From assembly GCF_031845265.1 (NCBI RefSeq), contig NZ_JAVRBG010000011.1, forward strand, positions 43,733 to 107,732: a stretch of 64,000 nucleotides of DNA, given 5' to 3'. Position 1 is the stretch's first letter. Every line of letters starts with the position of its first letter. The notes beneath the pieces were generated by a model, which searched no databases, was not told the DNA's origin, and saw only the letters and a program-made list of their open reading frames with translations. Of this stretch, positions 6,306 to 14,843 are shown one piece after another. A program made the position numbers and the translations under genes. The DNA is from Mesonia ostreae. GTDB lineage: Bacteria > Bacteroidota > Bacteroidia > Flavobacteriales > Flavobacteriaceae.

Positions 6306-8726
6306 ATGCCTAGAAACACCAAACGATCTATTACCTTCAAAGTTGTTATTGGATATCTTCTTTTAACTGCCTTTACTGCTATATCTATATGGTTCATCTA
6401 CAGCAATGTGATTGGCTTAAACAGCGCCAATAAACTAAGCAACGAAAATCAACAAAAACTTCTTCTTATGAATGAGGCTGTAACAAATGTTTACACAGCC
6501 GAGGCTATTAGTAGAGATATTATTCAAAACCAAAAACCAGAAAACTTACCTCAATTTAAGCAACAGTTAGACACTATTTCCACTCTTATAAAAAATTTAC
6601 AACGAGTTTATGAGGAAAACGACATAATCAATGAACTCGATAGTTTGCAAAATCTCCTACTTCTTAAAGAGCAAAACCTACTCGAACTTTTAAAAATAAG
6701 AGAAAATAATTCTAGTGAGAATTATTATGATCGCGTGCTAAAAAATCTTGAAAAAGTAAACTATTTGTTTGAGGAGGATAATTACAATGAACTTTTTAAA
6801 AATTATAATCCCGAAGCTAGACGCGCGCTGGTGAAATGGTTTGAATATGCTAAGCAAGATAATGCACAAAGATTAACGCAACAGTCGGCAGACTCATTAA
6901 TCAACACTGTAAAGACGGTGTTAAGTGAGCTTGAGTTGGAGGAAAAAAGATATCAAAAAGAAGTAATTCAAAAAGAAAACAAGCTTCTTAAAAATGATCA
7001 AGAACTTTCTTCGCAATTGAGAAAAATTAGAGCCGAAATGGAGCGCGAGCAAATCCAACAATCGGTTTTACAGGTAAATAATTCTAGTGCTGTAATAGAA
7101 GAAACCGCAACAATCATCGCTGTATTGGGAATTGCCTGTTTGCTTACTATTATATTTTTTGTTGTTCTCATTATTAAAGATACCAATAGCAGTCAACGCT
7201 ATAAGGAAGAGTTGGAAAAAAGTAAAGCTTACGCGGAATTTTTACTCAAAAGGAGAAAACAAATTATGGCTACGGTAACTCACGATTTACGCTCGCCTTT
7301 AAATACAATTATGGGTTATGCCGATTTATTGAAGAAAACGCCGTTATCTGATAAGCAACAATACCATTTGGATCATCTTAAAAAATCTTCTTCTTATATC
7401 TTGCATTTGGTCAACGATCTTTTAGACTTCTCTAAATTAGAAGCAGGAAAAATGAGAATTGAGAGCCTTCCCTTTCAGCCTAAAAGCATAATAGAAGACA
7501 GTATCCAAGCTAGCATCCCGGCAATTATAAAAAAGAATGTAGTAATCCATACCTCATTAGACAAAACTACTGAGGAAACTTTTAAGAGCGATCCTTTTAG
7601 AATTCAGCAAGTGCTTACCAACTTGTTAGGGAATTCCTATAAATTCACGGAAGCTGGTAGTATTACCATTAAGGCTTCCATTACATCAACCACGAGAAAA
7701 ATAAAAAAGCTTTGTATAGAAATTAGTGATACTGGAATTGGCATTTCTAGAGAACAACAAAAAAATATCTTTGAAGAGTTTTCTCAAGCCGACTCAAGAA
7801 TCGAAAAAGAATATGGTGGCTCTGGTTTAGGCCTAGCAATTACCAAAAAAATTATCGATTTACTTAGGGGAACAATTCGTTTGGAAAGTGAACAAAACCA
7901 AGGCACCACTTTTTATATTGAATTTCCTGTAGAAACCACTTCACAAACTCAAATCGAAACCGAAGAAATTTATATCAAAAACACTCAAGGACTACGTATT
8001 TTAATTGTTGACGATGAGCACTCGCAATTAATGCTCACCAAAGAAGTGATTTCTCAAGCTGGGTTTAAAGTAACCACTGCCAAAAACGGAAAAGAAGCCC
8101 TACAGATACTAAAAAAACAAAAATTTGATTTGGTGATTACCGATATTCAGATGCCAAAAATAAACGGTTTTAAACTAATTAGAAAACTTCGGAAGAATCC
8201 AAAATACAAAACCCTACCCATTATTTCCCTATCAGGAAAAACAGATTTGCCCGAAGATGTTTACTATAAAAAAGGCTTTACCACAAATTTTATAAAACCC
8301 TTTAAAGCGAATGAACTTTACTTAGAAATTGCCCATATATTAGACTTAGAAACCTCTCTAAGATTTGCGAAAAAGAAACCCGTTAGAATTTCTGAAACCT
8401 ATGATGTGTCAGAATTACATAGATTTACTGAAGGAGATGAAGAATTTCTAAAAGTAATTTTAACCAGTTTTATAGAAGGTTCTCAACAAAATTTAGAAGC
8501 CCTAGATAAAGCATCTGCGCAAGTTGATCTTTCACAAATTGCTTTTATCGCTCACAAAATTTTACCCATGTTACGCCAGTTAAAAGCCGAAAAAGTAGTT
8601 GGTTTTTTTGAAAAGCTAGAACAGCAAGAAACTAATAATCTAGAAGTAGAAGAAGCGATGTTATTGCTAGAGCAGGGAAAAGAAGCTTTACTAAATCTAA
8701 TAGAAGAAATTAAAAAGGAAATTTAA
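6306..8726 (+). CDS. Hybrid sensor histidine kinase with receiver and Hpt domains
   Basis: 806 residues from the ATG at 6306; a GTG at 6273 would add 11 residues and is less likely. Order: TM1 (~12-33); a periplasmic helical sensor rich in Gln/Leu/Glu (~34-265), compatible with a CHASE3 or four-helix fold; TM2 (~268-290); HisKA with phosphoacceptor His326 (THDLRSPLN); an HATPase domain with N box (NLLGNSYKF), DTGIGIS and GGSGLGLAI; a receiver with Asp613 (ITDIQMP) and Lys at FIKPF; and a C-terminal Hpt-like domain with His750 (AHKILPML). A full phosphorelay is thus in one protein. It converges tail-to-tail with a sigma54 activator, its likely partner. The signal sensed is unknown. Confidence 0.92.
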   Translation: MPRNTKRSITFKVVIGYLLLTAFTAISIWFIYSNVIGLNSANKLSNENQQKLLLMNEAVTNVYTAEAISRDIIQNQKPENLPQFKQQLDTISTLIKNLQRVYEENDIINELDSLQNLLLLKEQNLLELLKIRENNSSENYYDRVLKNLEKVNYLFEEDNYNELFKNYNPEARRALVKWFEYAKQDNAQRLTQQSADSLINTVKTVLSELELEEKRYQKEVIQKENKLLKNDQELSSQLRKIRAEMEREQIQQSVLQVNNSSAVIEETATIIAVLGIACLLTIIFFVVLIIKDTNSSQRYKEELEKSKAYAEFLLKRRKQIMATVTHDLRSPLNTIMGYADLLKKTPLSDKQQYHLDHLKKSSSYILHLVNDLLDFSKLEAGKMRIESLPFQPKSIIEDSIQASIPAIIKKNVVIHTSLDKTTEETFKSDPFRIQQVLTNLLGNSYKFTEAGSITIKASITSTTRKIKKLCIEISDTGIGISREQQKNIFEEFSQADSRIEKEYGGSGLGLAITKKIIDLLRGTIRLESEQNQGTTFYIEFPVETTSQTQIETEEIYIKNTQGLRILIVDDEHSQLMLTKEVISQAGFKVTTAKNGKEALQILKKQKFDLVITDIQMPKINGFKLIRKLRKNPKYKTLPIISLSGKTDLPEDVYYKKGFTTNFIKPFKANELYLEIAHILDLETSLRFAKKKPVRISETYDVSELHRFTEGDEEFLKVILTSFIEGSQQNLEALDKASAQVDLSQIAFIAHKILPMLRQLKAEKVVGFFEKLEQQETNNLEVEEAMLLLEQGKEALLNLIEEIKKEI

Positions 8727-10087
8727 AGCTCTATATTATAGTGTTTTAGCTTGTTATAAAGCGTCTTGCGGTCTACATCCAAAATTCTTGCTGCTTTGCT
8801 CTTATTTCCTCCCGCTTCTTCTAGAGCATCTAAAATTAATTGTTCTTCATTTTGATTTTTAAATAACTTATAAGAAGAAGCTTTTGATGTATGGTTTACG
8901 ATATTTTCTGGCAAATCTTTCTTTTCGATTTCTCTGGTTTCCGATAGCAAGACAGAACGTTTAACACTATTTTGTAATTCTCTCAAATTTCCAGGCCAAT
9001 CGTAATTTTTTAAAACCACCAAAGCTTCATCAGAAAATCCTAAACTCTCTTTTCCCAATTGCTCATTCGCTTTATCTAAAAAATAATTGGCAAACAGTAG
9101 CAAATCTTCTGTTCTCTGCCTAAGCGGTGGCACCTGAATAGAAAATTCATTAAGACGATGAAACAAATCTTGCCTAAAATCACCCAACTCTACCGCTTTT
9201 CCCAAATCTTCATTCGTGGCTGTAATTACCCTAATATCTACCTCTATTTCGTTATTACTTCCTACTGGCTTTACTTTTCTTTCTTGGAGTGCACGTAGCA
9301 ATTGCATTTGTAAATCGTAGCTTAAATTTCCAATTTCATCCAAAAACAATGTTCCATGATTTGCCGCTTCAAAATGACCTATTTTATTATTAATAGCGCC
9401 TGTAAAAGATCCCTTAACATGTCCAAAAAATTCACTAGAAGCGATTTCTTTAGGAATGGCTCCGCAATCTACAGCAATAAAAACATTCCCCTTACGCTTG
9501 CTCTTTTCATGTATTCTTTTAGCGACATATTCCTTTCCTGTCCCACTTTCTCCAATAATCAATACAGACATATCAGTAGGAGCAACCAATTTAATGTAAT
9601 CGCCTAATTTGTTAGCGGCTTCACTTACTCCTGCCACATAACCATTGCTCGCTTCTTTTTCTACAGCAGATTCTTCTATAGGTTTTTCGGGAGATTTTGA
9701 GTTCTTTTTTACAATAGAGTCTTCCTTCAAAGCCAAGATTGCTTTCTGAATCAGATTTAGCATTTGCTCTGGGTTGATCGGCTTTGAAATATAATCAAAA
9801 GCGCCATTCTTAATCACCTCCACCGCTTTGCTAACCTCAGCATAACCCGTCATTAGAATCACTTTTGTGGGCAATTTCTTATCTCGTACCATTTCTAGCA
9901 AGACAGTACCTTCTTTTTCTGGCAATCTAACATCTGCTAAAATCACTTGAAATGTAGAAGCACTCAGCTTTTTAATAGCATCTTCACTATTGGAACATGC
10001 CGATACATGGTAGCCCTTCTTTCTTAAAAAGGTTTCTAGCATTTTATTAAATGCTAAATCATCTTCTACGATTAAAATATGTTCCAC
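8723..10087 (-). CDS. Sigma54-dependent response regulator (NtrC family)
   Basis: 454 residues: receiver (1-120) with Asp9/Asp10, phosphoacceptor Asp52 (LADVRLP) and Lys102; a variable linker (~121-150); an AAA+ sigma54 interaction domain with Walker A GESGTGKE (179-186), the sigma54-contact loop as GSFTGA (226-231) rather than the commoner GAFTGA, Walker B TLFLDEIG (246-253) and an FRQDLFHRL arginine-finger region; and a C-terminal Fis-type helix-turn-helix (GGNKSKAARILDVDRKTLYNKL). It activates RpoN promoters when phosphorylated. The stop codon shares a TTAA with the convergent hybrid kinase stop, and the two probably form a two-component system. A -7 element sits close upstream. Confidence 0.93.
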   Translation of the reverse strand: MEHILIVEDDLAFNKMLETFLRKKGYHVSACSNSEDAIKKLSASTFQVILADVRLPEKEGTVLLEMVRDKKLPTKVILMTGYAEVSKAVEVIKNGAFDYISKPINPEQMLNLIQKAILALKEDSIVKKNSKSPEKPIEESAVEKEASNGYVAGVSEAANKLGDYIKLVAPTDMSVLIIGESGTGKEYVAKRIHEKSKRKGNVFIAVDCGAIPKEIASSEFFGHVKGSFTGAINNKIGHFEAANHGTLFLDEIGNLSYDLQMQLLRALQERKVKPVGSNNEIEVDIRVITATNEDLGKAVELGDFRQDLFHRLNEFSIQVPPLRQRTEDLLLFANYFLDKANEQLGKESLGFSDEALVVLKNYDWPGNLRELQNSVKRSVLLSETREIEKKDLPENIVNHTSKASSYKLFKNQNEEQLILDALEEAGGNKSKAARILDVDRKTLYNKLKHYNIEL

Positions 10088-10102
10088 AAAAAGTATTTTT
10101 TA

Positions 10103-10110
10103 CAAATTTA
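10103..10110 (-). promoter_or_regulatory. -7 element for the sigma54 regulator gene
   Basis: TAAATTTG on the minus strand lies 16 bp upstream of the start codon. A possible -33 TTG is 23 bp further away. The very short leader makes this moderate. Confidence 0.5.
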
Positions 10111-10142
10111 CCAATAAGCTGTATAGTCTGTCTCAAATATAT

Positions 10143-10178
10143 CATAAAAAAAGACCCTCTAAAATAAAGGGCCTTTTC
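10143..10178 (-). terminator. Intrinsic terminator of the small exported-protein gene
   Basis: On the minus strand a stem AAGGCCCT / AGGGTCTT (one internal A-C mismatch) is followed by a long T run. It sits about 100 bp downstream of the stop at 10282. Confidence 0.7.
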
Positions 10179-10281
10179 CCATTTCATAAGGGAGTAAATT
10201 AAGTAACTAAATAGTTAATTTACTAACTTTGAAACATTTTCTGTAATAATTTAAATTCTATATATTGTTAGTGGTAGAATA

Positions 10282-10587
10282 TTATCTACTAAGAATTCCT
10301 CTTCTAGTGTTTGCATATACTACTTTAGAAGAATTAGATTCATCATCAAGAAATACTAGCATATATTGTCCTTTTTTATTCTTGTATACATTCTTTAGTT
10401 CAGCTTTAGAAAAATCTTCTTGAACATCATTCTTTATATTTTTAGGCAACTTACTAGTTTCCATTTCTGAAAAGCCTTCTACTACTTTATCTGTAATAAG
10501 TTCTTTATCACTTTGCGAAACTTGTGCACTAACTGTAGCTGTTCCAAAAATGGCGAGACAAGCAAACGTAAACATTAATTTTTTCAT
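10282..10587 (-). CDS. Small exported protein of unknown function
   Basis: 101 residues with a Sec signal peptide (MKKLMFTFACLAIFGTATVSAQ, cleavage after SAQ). The mature ~80 residues are charged: a predicted helix (SDKELITDKVVEGFSEMETSK) precedes NVYKNKKGQYMLVFLDDESNSS and VVYANTRRGILSR. This could be a small alpha/beta domain of the PepSY-like or BON-like size, but I do not recognise a family. There are no cysteines after the signal. It stands alone between two minus-strand genes and has its own terminator, which supports a real, independently transcribed gene. Confidence 0.7.
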   Translation of the reverse strand: MKKLMFTFACLAIFGTATVSAQVSQSDKELITDKVVEGFSEMETSKLPKNIKNDVQEDFSKAELKNVYKNKKGQYMLVFLDDESNSSKVVYANTRRGILSR

Positions 10588-10820
10588 AATATTGGGTAGT
10601 TTTTTGGGTTAATAATTTTAGCTAAGTGGTTAATTAACTAATTATTATGATAAGTGGGAAAATTATGCCAAAATTAACCAAATACATTTTAATATTAAAT
10701 TTAAACGAGTAAGCAACCTCACAACCAAAATCTACATCTCAAAAATTTATATAAAAACTGTGGAAATAAAAAAATTCCACAGGTGACTGTAGAATTTTTA
10801 CACACTTTTAAACCTAAAAG
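10588..10820. other. Intergenic region with arfB terminator only
   Basis: AT-rich gap between the small exported gene and arfB. Apart from the inverted repeat at 10758-10782 I see no open reading frame, repeat or clear promoter motif in it. Confidence 0.6.
10750..10782 (-). terminator. Probable intrinsic terminator of the arfB operon
   Basis: On the minus strand CTGTGGAA (complement of 10775-10782) pairs with TTCCACAG (10758-10765) and is followed by TTTTTATATAAA. It lies about 40 bp after the arfB stop. Confidence 0.65.
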
Positions 10821-11225
10821 CTACCATTTGGGTTTTTTTCGATTGTCTTTTATCTGCGATTTTCGCTTTTTATTTTCTAATCGTCTCTTTGTCGAGGCCC
10901 TACTCGGCTTTGTTTTTTTTCGCTTTCGCGGTATATGCAGACCTTTCTCTATAAGTTTTAGAAACTTTTTAATGACTACTTCTCTATTTTTATGCTGACT
11001 TCTACTGTGATCTGAAGAAAGCTGAAGCACTTGCTCTTTAGTAAACTTAGTAGATAATTTACTCAGTAAACGTTCTTTTTCTTCTTCCGTAAAGAGTTGA
11101 GAATTGTTCATATTCCAGCTCAGCACTACTTTTGTACTTGTTTTATTGGCGTGTTGGCCGCCAGGACCACCGCTAAGCACCGCTTTAAAGTCTACTTCTT
11201 TAAGGAGTTTTTCTTTAGAAACCAT
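10821..11225 (-). CDS. arfB: Alternative ribosome-rescue factor ArfB (YaeJ family)
   Basis: 134 residues. The N-terminal domain carries SGGPGGQHANK with the GGQ tripeptide at 22-24, which hydrolyses peptidyl-tRNA on stalled ribosomes. The C-terminal tail (~100-134) is strongly basic (RKRKKTKPSRASTKRRLENKK), as needed to insert into the empty mRNA channel. It lacks the codon-recognition domain of RF1/RF2, separating it from true release factors. The start lies one base from the DUF4301 stop, so it is the last gene of a seven-gene overlapping operon. A copy of the recurring CGCTTTCGCGG motif lies inside it (10921-10931). Confidence 0.92.
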   Translation of the reverse strand: MVSKEKLLKEVDFKAVLSGGPGGQHANKTSTKVVLSWNMNNSQLFTEEEKERLLSKLSTKFTKEQVLQLSSDHSRSQHKNREVVIKKFLKLIEKGLHIPRKRKKTKPSRASTKRRLENKKRKSQIKDNRKKPKW

Positions 11226-11226
11226 T

Positions 11227-12735
11227 TTAAATTTGAGGTTGGTGGGATGGTTTTAATAAGTCAACCACCGTTTTTACTGGATTAAAAGTAACCAAAGGTA
11301 CTTCGACAAAAATAGTGTTCCAATGCGCCATGGCTCCGTTCCATAAACCAGGAAGTTCCAAAGCTTTTAAAGCTCGTCCATCTTTAGATTTTTCTGAAAT
11401 AAAGCCTTTTGAAGCGTCTACAAAATCTAATAAATTAAACTTTTCACCTTGATAGTCTTTAATTCCGCATACTATATCTACTGGATTAAAATGCGTTGCT
11501 TTGGCAGCAATATCTTGCTGGCTTTGATTAGTATGGTCAATTTGTGCACTTTCTACTATTTGTAGAGATGCTTTTCCTTGATGATCTAAAACCCAAAATG
11601 GACCACCGCCGGGAGCACCTTCATTTTTAACCATTCCGCACACACGAATAGGTCGGTTTAAAAGTTTTTTTGCTTCCGTAAAGCTTTTAATTTTCTCTTC
11701 GGAATGAAAACATGAGGACAACATCTCATTCGCTTCGGTTAAAGCTTCAGGATTTTCGGCGTCTATTTTCTTTAAAACTTGGAAGACTTGTTCTTGAATT
11801 TCTAATAAAATTCCGCCAAGAACTTTTTTATACTCTACAATCTCATTTAAATATTCGTGCACGCATACATTGTCTATATTTTTAATAAAAACAACGTCGG
11901 CTTCTACTTGGTTAAGATTTTCAATTAAAGCACCGTGCCCTCCGGGCCTAAATAATAAGCTTCCATTTTTCTCCCGAAAAGGTTGATTGTCTCTTGTAGA
12001 CGCCAAAGTATCTGTGTTTTCTTGCTGATACGAATAAGCTACACAAAAATCATTTTTTGGATATTTCTTCTCTATCTGAGTTTGAGCTTTTTTAAATTTT
12101 TCTAAATGCTTTTTAGCTACCGTAAAATGCAAATGAGCTACATCGTCATTTTGTGAATAATTCATCCCTTCCAAAAAATGAATTTCAAAAGCGGTTAAAA
12201 TTTCATCTTCATATTTGTGAAAAGGAACTAAACCTTTAGGATAACTTCCATAGCCTAATTTATCTTCATCCAATAGGTTTTGAACAAATGAAACCGCTAG
12301 TTGATCTAGAACTGTTTCCTTTTCTAATTGCTGAAAATTCATCACTTCCTTATAAAAAGGTAAACTTTCTAGCTGCTGAAAAAATTTAGTTAGTTCATTT
12401 TTCTCTGTTCTGGCAATAAATTCTTGTAGATTCTCTTTTTGAGAATCAAATTCGTCTAAAAAGAAAAATAGGTTCTTGAACATTCGTGTTGCTGCCCCAC
12501 TGGCGGGAATAAACTTCATTTTCTTTACGGAAGACTTTTCAAAACGATTCATCCAACTTTGAAGCTTATTTTCTTCTAATTTGATAATACCGCTCCCTAT
12601 ACTTGCTGGCGCTTTCAAATTCTCAAAGGCGATTCCCTTCTCAAATTCTTTCAATTGTTTTTCTACTTGCTCTTTTTTTATGCCTTTTGCTTTCATCTGC
12701 AAAAGATCGTCGCCAGTCCACATCTTACTTTCCAT
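11227..12735 (-). CDS. DUF4301 family protein
   Basis: 502 residues, a family I know from Bacteroidota only as DUF4301; biochemical function not established. Two stretches resemble sugar-nucleotidyltransferase signatures: FIPASGAATRMFK (~75-87), like the glycine-rich nucleotide loop, and LLFRPGGHGALIENLNQV (~260), so a GT-A-like fold is plausible. A later GMVKNEGAPGGGPFWV segment is also conserved-looking. No signal peptide, so cytosolic. The ATG at 12735 overlaps the upstream kinase gene by 11 bp; an alternative ATG at 12723 has a purine-rich stretch before it and may be the true start. It is translated in the Pnu/NadR-kinase operon, hinting at cofactor or nucleotide metabolism. Confidence 0.8.
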   Translation of the reverse strand: MESKMWTGDDLLQMKAKGIKKEQVEKQLKEFEKGIAFENLKAPASIGSGIIKLEENKLQSWMNRFEKSSVKKMKFIPASGAATRMFKNLFFFLDEFDSQKENLQEFIARTEKNELTKFFQQLESLPFYKEVMNFQQLEKETVLDQLAVSFVQNLLDEDKLGYGSYPKGLVPFHKYEDEILTAFEIHFLEGMNYSQNDDVAHLHFTVAKKHLEKFKKAQTQIEKKYPKNDFCVAYSYQQENTDTLASTRDNQPFREKNGSLLFRPGGHGALIENLNQVEADVVFIKNIDNVCVHEYLNEIVEYKKVLGGILLEIQEQVFQVLKKIDAENPEALTEANEMLSSCFHSEEKIKSFTEAKKLLNRPIRVCGMVKNEGAPGGGPFWVLDHQGKASLQIVESAQIDHTNQSQQDIAAKATHFNPVDIVCGIKDYQGEKFNLLDFVDASKGFISEKSKDGRALKALELPGLWNGAMAHWNTIFVEVPLVTFNPVKTVVDLLKPSHQPQI

Positions 12736-13297
12736 ACTCTTTCAATAAATTTTCTACTATTGCAATTGCTTTCTGTAAGCGTTGCTGTTTTGTTCCTTTT
12801 AAAACTTCATAAGGCTGTTGGTTATCCTTTAACGAAGCTTCAAAAATCTCGTACATATATTCTCTTTCTTCGGGTTTATCCCTTAAATCATCCTCTTCCC
12901 ACGGCGTATCTATATACGTGAGCAAATATAAATCATATTGATGCGCTTTGATGATCTCTTCAAAAACTTTAGAGGTAAAACCCTCATAATACACCTTTGC
13001 ATAAGTATAGGTTTGAAGCACATTGGTGTCTACAAACAATACTTTATTTGCTTTTTTTGCCAATCGGTTTTCTGAAGCTATTTGTCCCTTGGCAATAGGA
13101 ATTAAATCTTTTTGCTCACATGCTTCGCTGCAATTATCATACTTTTCCTGTAAATAATCTCTAGCAAATTCTGGCACCCATTGGGTATTAAAATGCTTCG
13201 CCAGTTGTATAGCCAAAGTAGTTTTTCCTGTAGATTCTGGCCCGTAGACCACAATTTTTAAACCGTCTGAATCTTTTTGAACAAGAGTTTCTTCCAT
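12725..13297 (-). CDS. NadR-like P-loop kinase (ribosylnicotinamide kinase type)
   Basis: 190 residues, a stand-alone version of the kinase domain of NadR (AAA_28 family). The Walker A is GPESTGKTTL (19-28), the spelling typical of NadR kinases, followed by PEFARDYL and a Walker-B-like VLFVDTN (~86-92); a lid region DLRDKPEERE lies near 140. It would phosphorylate nicotinamide riboside entering through the adjacent PnuC-type transporter, with which it overlaps by 40 bp. Because the same operon also encodes a thiamine-binding protein, thiamine is an alternative substrate. No nucleotidyltransferase or DNA-binding domain of full NadR is present. Fold is confident, substrate moderate. Confidence 0.85.
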   Translation of the reverse strand: MEETLVQKDSDGLKIVVYGPESTGKTTLAIQLAKHFNTQWVPEFARDYLQEKYDNCSEACEQKDLIPIAKGQIASENRLAKKANKVLFVDTNVLQTYTYAKVYYEGFTSKVFEEIIKAHQYDLYLLTYIDTPWEEDDLRDKPEEREYMYEIFEASLKDNQQPYEVLKGTKQQRLQKAIAIVENLLKEYGK

Positions 13298-13890
13298 GAG
13301 AAATATCCTAAAACAGCTATTATTATTAAAAAGACATATAAAAACGCACTAAAGCTAAGTCCTTTATAGAAATACAAAGGAACTGAAATTATATTTCCGA
13401 TAAGTAAATAAATCCAATTTTCAATTTTCTTTTTAGCCAAGAGCCACATTCCTACAAAAAAGAAAGCGGTCGTAATAATATCTACATAAGACGGCCAGCC
13501 TTGCCATTTATCAAATATTTGATAGACTATCCCTATTAAAATCATGCTTCCTATAAATATAGCTGCAAGAATTTTGTTTTCTTTATTGGTTACTTTGGTG
13601 ATAGGCGTAAGGTGTTTTTCATCTACTTTTCTAGTCCATACATACCAGCCATACACACTCATACTAAAATAATATACATTAATTATCATATCCCCCAGCA
13701 GACCATATACAAATAAAATATACACGTATAATAAGGTGCTGGCAATTCCTGTAGGATAAACTAGAATATTGTTATTTTTAGAATAAAGCACACTTAGCAC
13801 GCCAAAAAAAACACCAAACAGTTCTAAAACTATAAGGTGTGTGTCTACTCCACGATATTGAGAAAGCAGCCAATCAAAAATGGGGCTCAT
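13258..13890 (-). CDS. pnuC: PnuC-family vitamin transporter (nicotinamide riboside or thiamine)
   Basis: 210 residues with about seven hydrophobic helices, the size of PnuC facilitators. Family signs are the N-terminal helix ending YSKNNNILVYPTGI, the YGWYVWTRK WxxW motif, and WPSYVDIITTAFFFVGMWLLAKKKIENWIY. PnuC proteins move nicotinamide riboside down its gradient and depend on phosphorylation to trap it; the close relative PnuT carries thiamine. The overlapping NadR-type kinase downstream supports nicotinamide riboside. The overlapping thiamine-binding protein upstream supports thiamine. I cannot settle this from sequence alone. Located in the inner membrane. Confidence 0.88.
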   Translation of the reverse strand: MSPIFDWLLSQYRGVDTHLIVLELFGVFFGVLSVLYSKNNNILVYPTGIASTLLYVYILFVYGLLGDMIINVYYFSMSVYGWYVWTRKVDEKHLTPITKVTNKENKILAAIFIGSMILIGIVYQIFDKWQGWPSYVDIITTAFFFVGMWLLAKKKIENWIYLLIGNIISVPLYFYKGLSFSAFLYVFLIIIAVLGYFSWKKLLFKKIQTV

Positions 13891-14134
13891 AATCGCGACG
13901 ATCAGATTTTACAATTTTCATATAGATAAGTCCGCGTTCTACTGCATCTAGTGCTTCTTTCATTTCTTTATTCAAAACCTTCATCACCTCATCATAATCT
14001 CCATAGACTTGCGTGCTTAAAGGGTTTTCTTGTACTTCTAAACCTGATTCTCTCAGCGCATCGATAAAATTGATAATCGCTGGCTCGTACTCATCTTGAA
14101 TTGGAGTAAGTGTTAACTCTACTGATATTTTCAT
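13874..14134 (-). CDS. Thiamine-binding protein, UPF0045/YkoF-like
   Basis: 86 residues from the ATG at 14134 (MKISVELTLTPI); the nine residues upstream come from overlap with the preceding gene and are not conserved. The family (MTH1187/UPF0045, PF01910) is a ferredoxin-like homotetramer. Features seen: the SVELTLTPIQDEY start, ALRESGLEVQENPLSTQVYGDYDEVMKVL, and a C-terminal helix. YkoF-type relatives bind thiamine or HMP. It overlaps GGGP synthase by 44 bp and the Pnu transporter by 17 bp, so all three should be co-translated. It has no signal peptide, so any binding would be cytoplasmic, perhaps as a vitamin buffer or sensor. Confidence 0.85.
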   Translation of the reverse strand: MKISVELTLTPIQDEYEPAIINFIDALRESGLEVQENPLSTQVYGDYDEVMKVLNKEMKEALDAVERGLIYMKIVKSDRRDYEPHF

Positions 14135-14843
14135 GGGATTTCTGTTTAAATTCTTCTTCAAAAGCGGTACCTACCACGACCAAATTGGCTCCGGCTTGAT
14201 AACACGCCTCTATTTCCTTTTCGGTTCGTAATCCTCCGCCTACAATAATTGGTAAATTTACTTCTTTTTTTACAGCTTGAATAATATTCGGGTGAACCGA
14301 AATAAGCGCACCACTTCCCGCTTCTAAATAAATTATTTTTTTTCCTGCCAATTGGCTTGCTAAGCAAATAGAAACAATTCTCTCTACTTCCAATTGTGGG
14401 ATGGGTAAGGTTTCACTTACGCGTTGTACGGCGGTTTCTTTTCCCCCGTCAATTAAAACATAAGCGGTAGAAATGACTTCTAACTTACTAGCTATTATCG
14501 CTTTCGCGGATTTAATTTGCTGTCCTATAAGGTATTCTGGATTTTCTCCTGAAACTAAACTTAGAAATAAAATTCCGTCTGCTTCTGGAGTTACTTGAGA
14601 ATAATCTCCAGGAAATAAAATAATAGGAAGTGAAGAATGTTTTTTTAATTCTTTAACTACCCGCTCACATTTTCCTGACTTAACTGTGCTTCCTCCAACA
14701 AAAAGATGAGTTGTGAAAGAAGGAATATCTTTTAGAAGCAAAATAATCTCTTGCTTCTCTACCTTATCTGGATCAATAAGAATAGCAAAGCTGCGTTCCC
14801 TTCCTATAATTTCTCTATATAATTGGTCTGGTGCCATTTTCAT
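14091..14843 (-). CDS. Geranylgeranylglyceryl/heptaprenylglyceryl phosphate synthase
   Basis: 250 residues, a TIM-barrel prenyltransferase joining a polyprenyl diphosphate to sn-glycerol-1-phosphate. Motifs: AILIDPDK (N-terminal strand), HLFVGGSTV, FPGDYSQV, FLSLVSGENPEYLIG (loop binding glycerol-1-phosphate), IYLEAGSGA and IIVGGGLRTEKEI (phosphate site). This is the archaeal-lipid enzyme family, and a bacterial clade is standard in Bacteroidota. The ATG overlaps the PPTase stop as ATGA (14840-14843), and the C terminus overlaps the thiamine-binding gene. Chain length of the prenyl donor cannot be told from the sequence. A CGCTTTCGCGGA motif copy occurs at 14499-14510. Confidence 0.92.
   Translation of the reverse strand: MKMAPDQLYREIIGRERSFAILIDPDKVEKQEIILLLKDIPSFTTHLFVGGSTVKSGKCERVVKELKKHSSLPIILFPGDYSQVTPEADGILFLSLVSGENPEYLIGQQIKSAKAIIASKLEVISTAYVLIDGGKETAVQRVSETLPIPQLEVERIVSICLASQLAGKKIIYLEAGSGALISVHPNIIQAVKKEVNLPIIVGGGLRTEKEIEACYQAGANLVVVGTAFEEEFKQKSHENISRVNTYSNSR

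Noticed and set aside
10758..10782. CTGTGGAA...TTCCACAG repeat read as DnaA boxes or an origin
   Set aside because: Only a single pair, not matching TTATCCACA well, no clustering and no dnaA/dnaN nearby; best explained as the arfB terminator.
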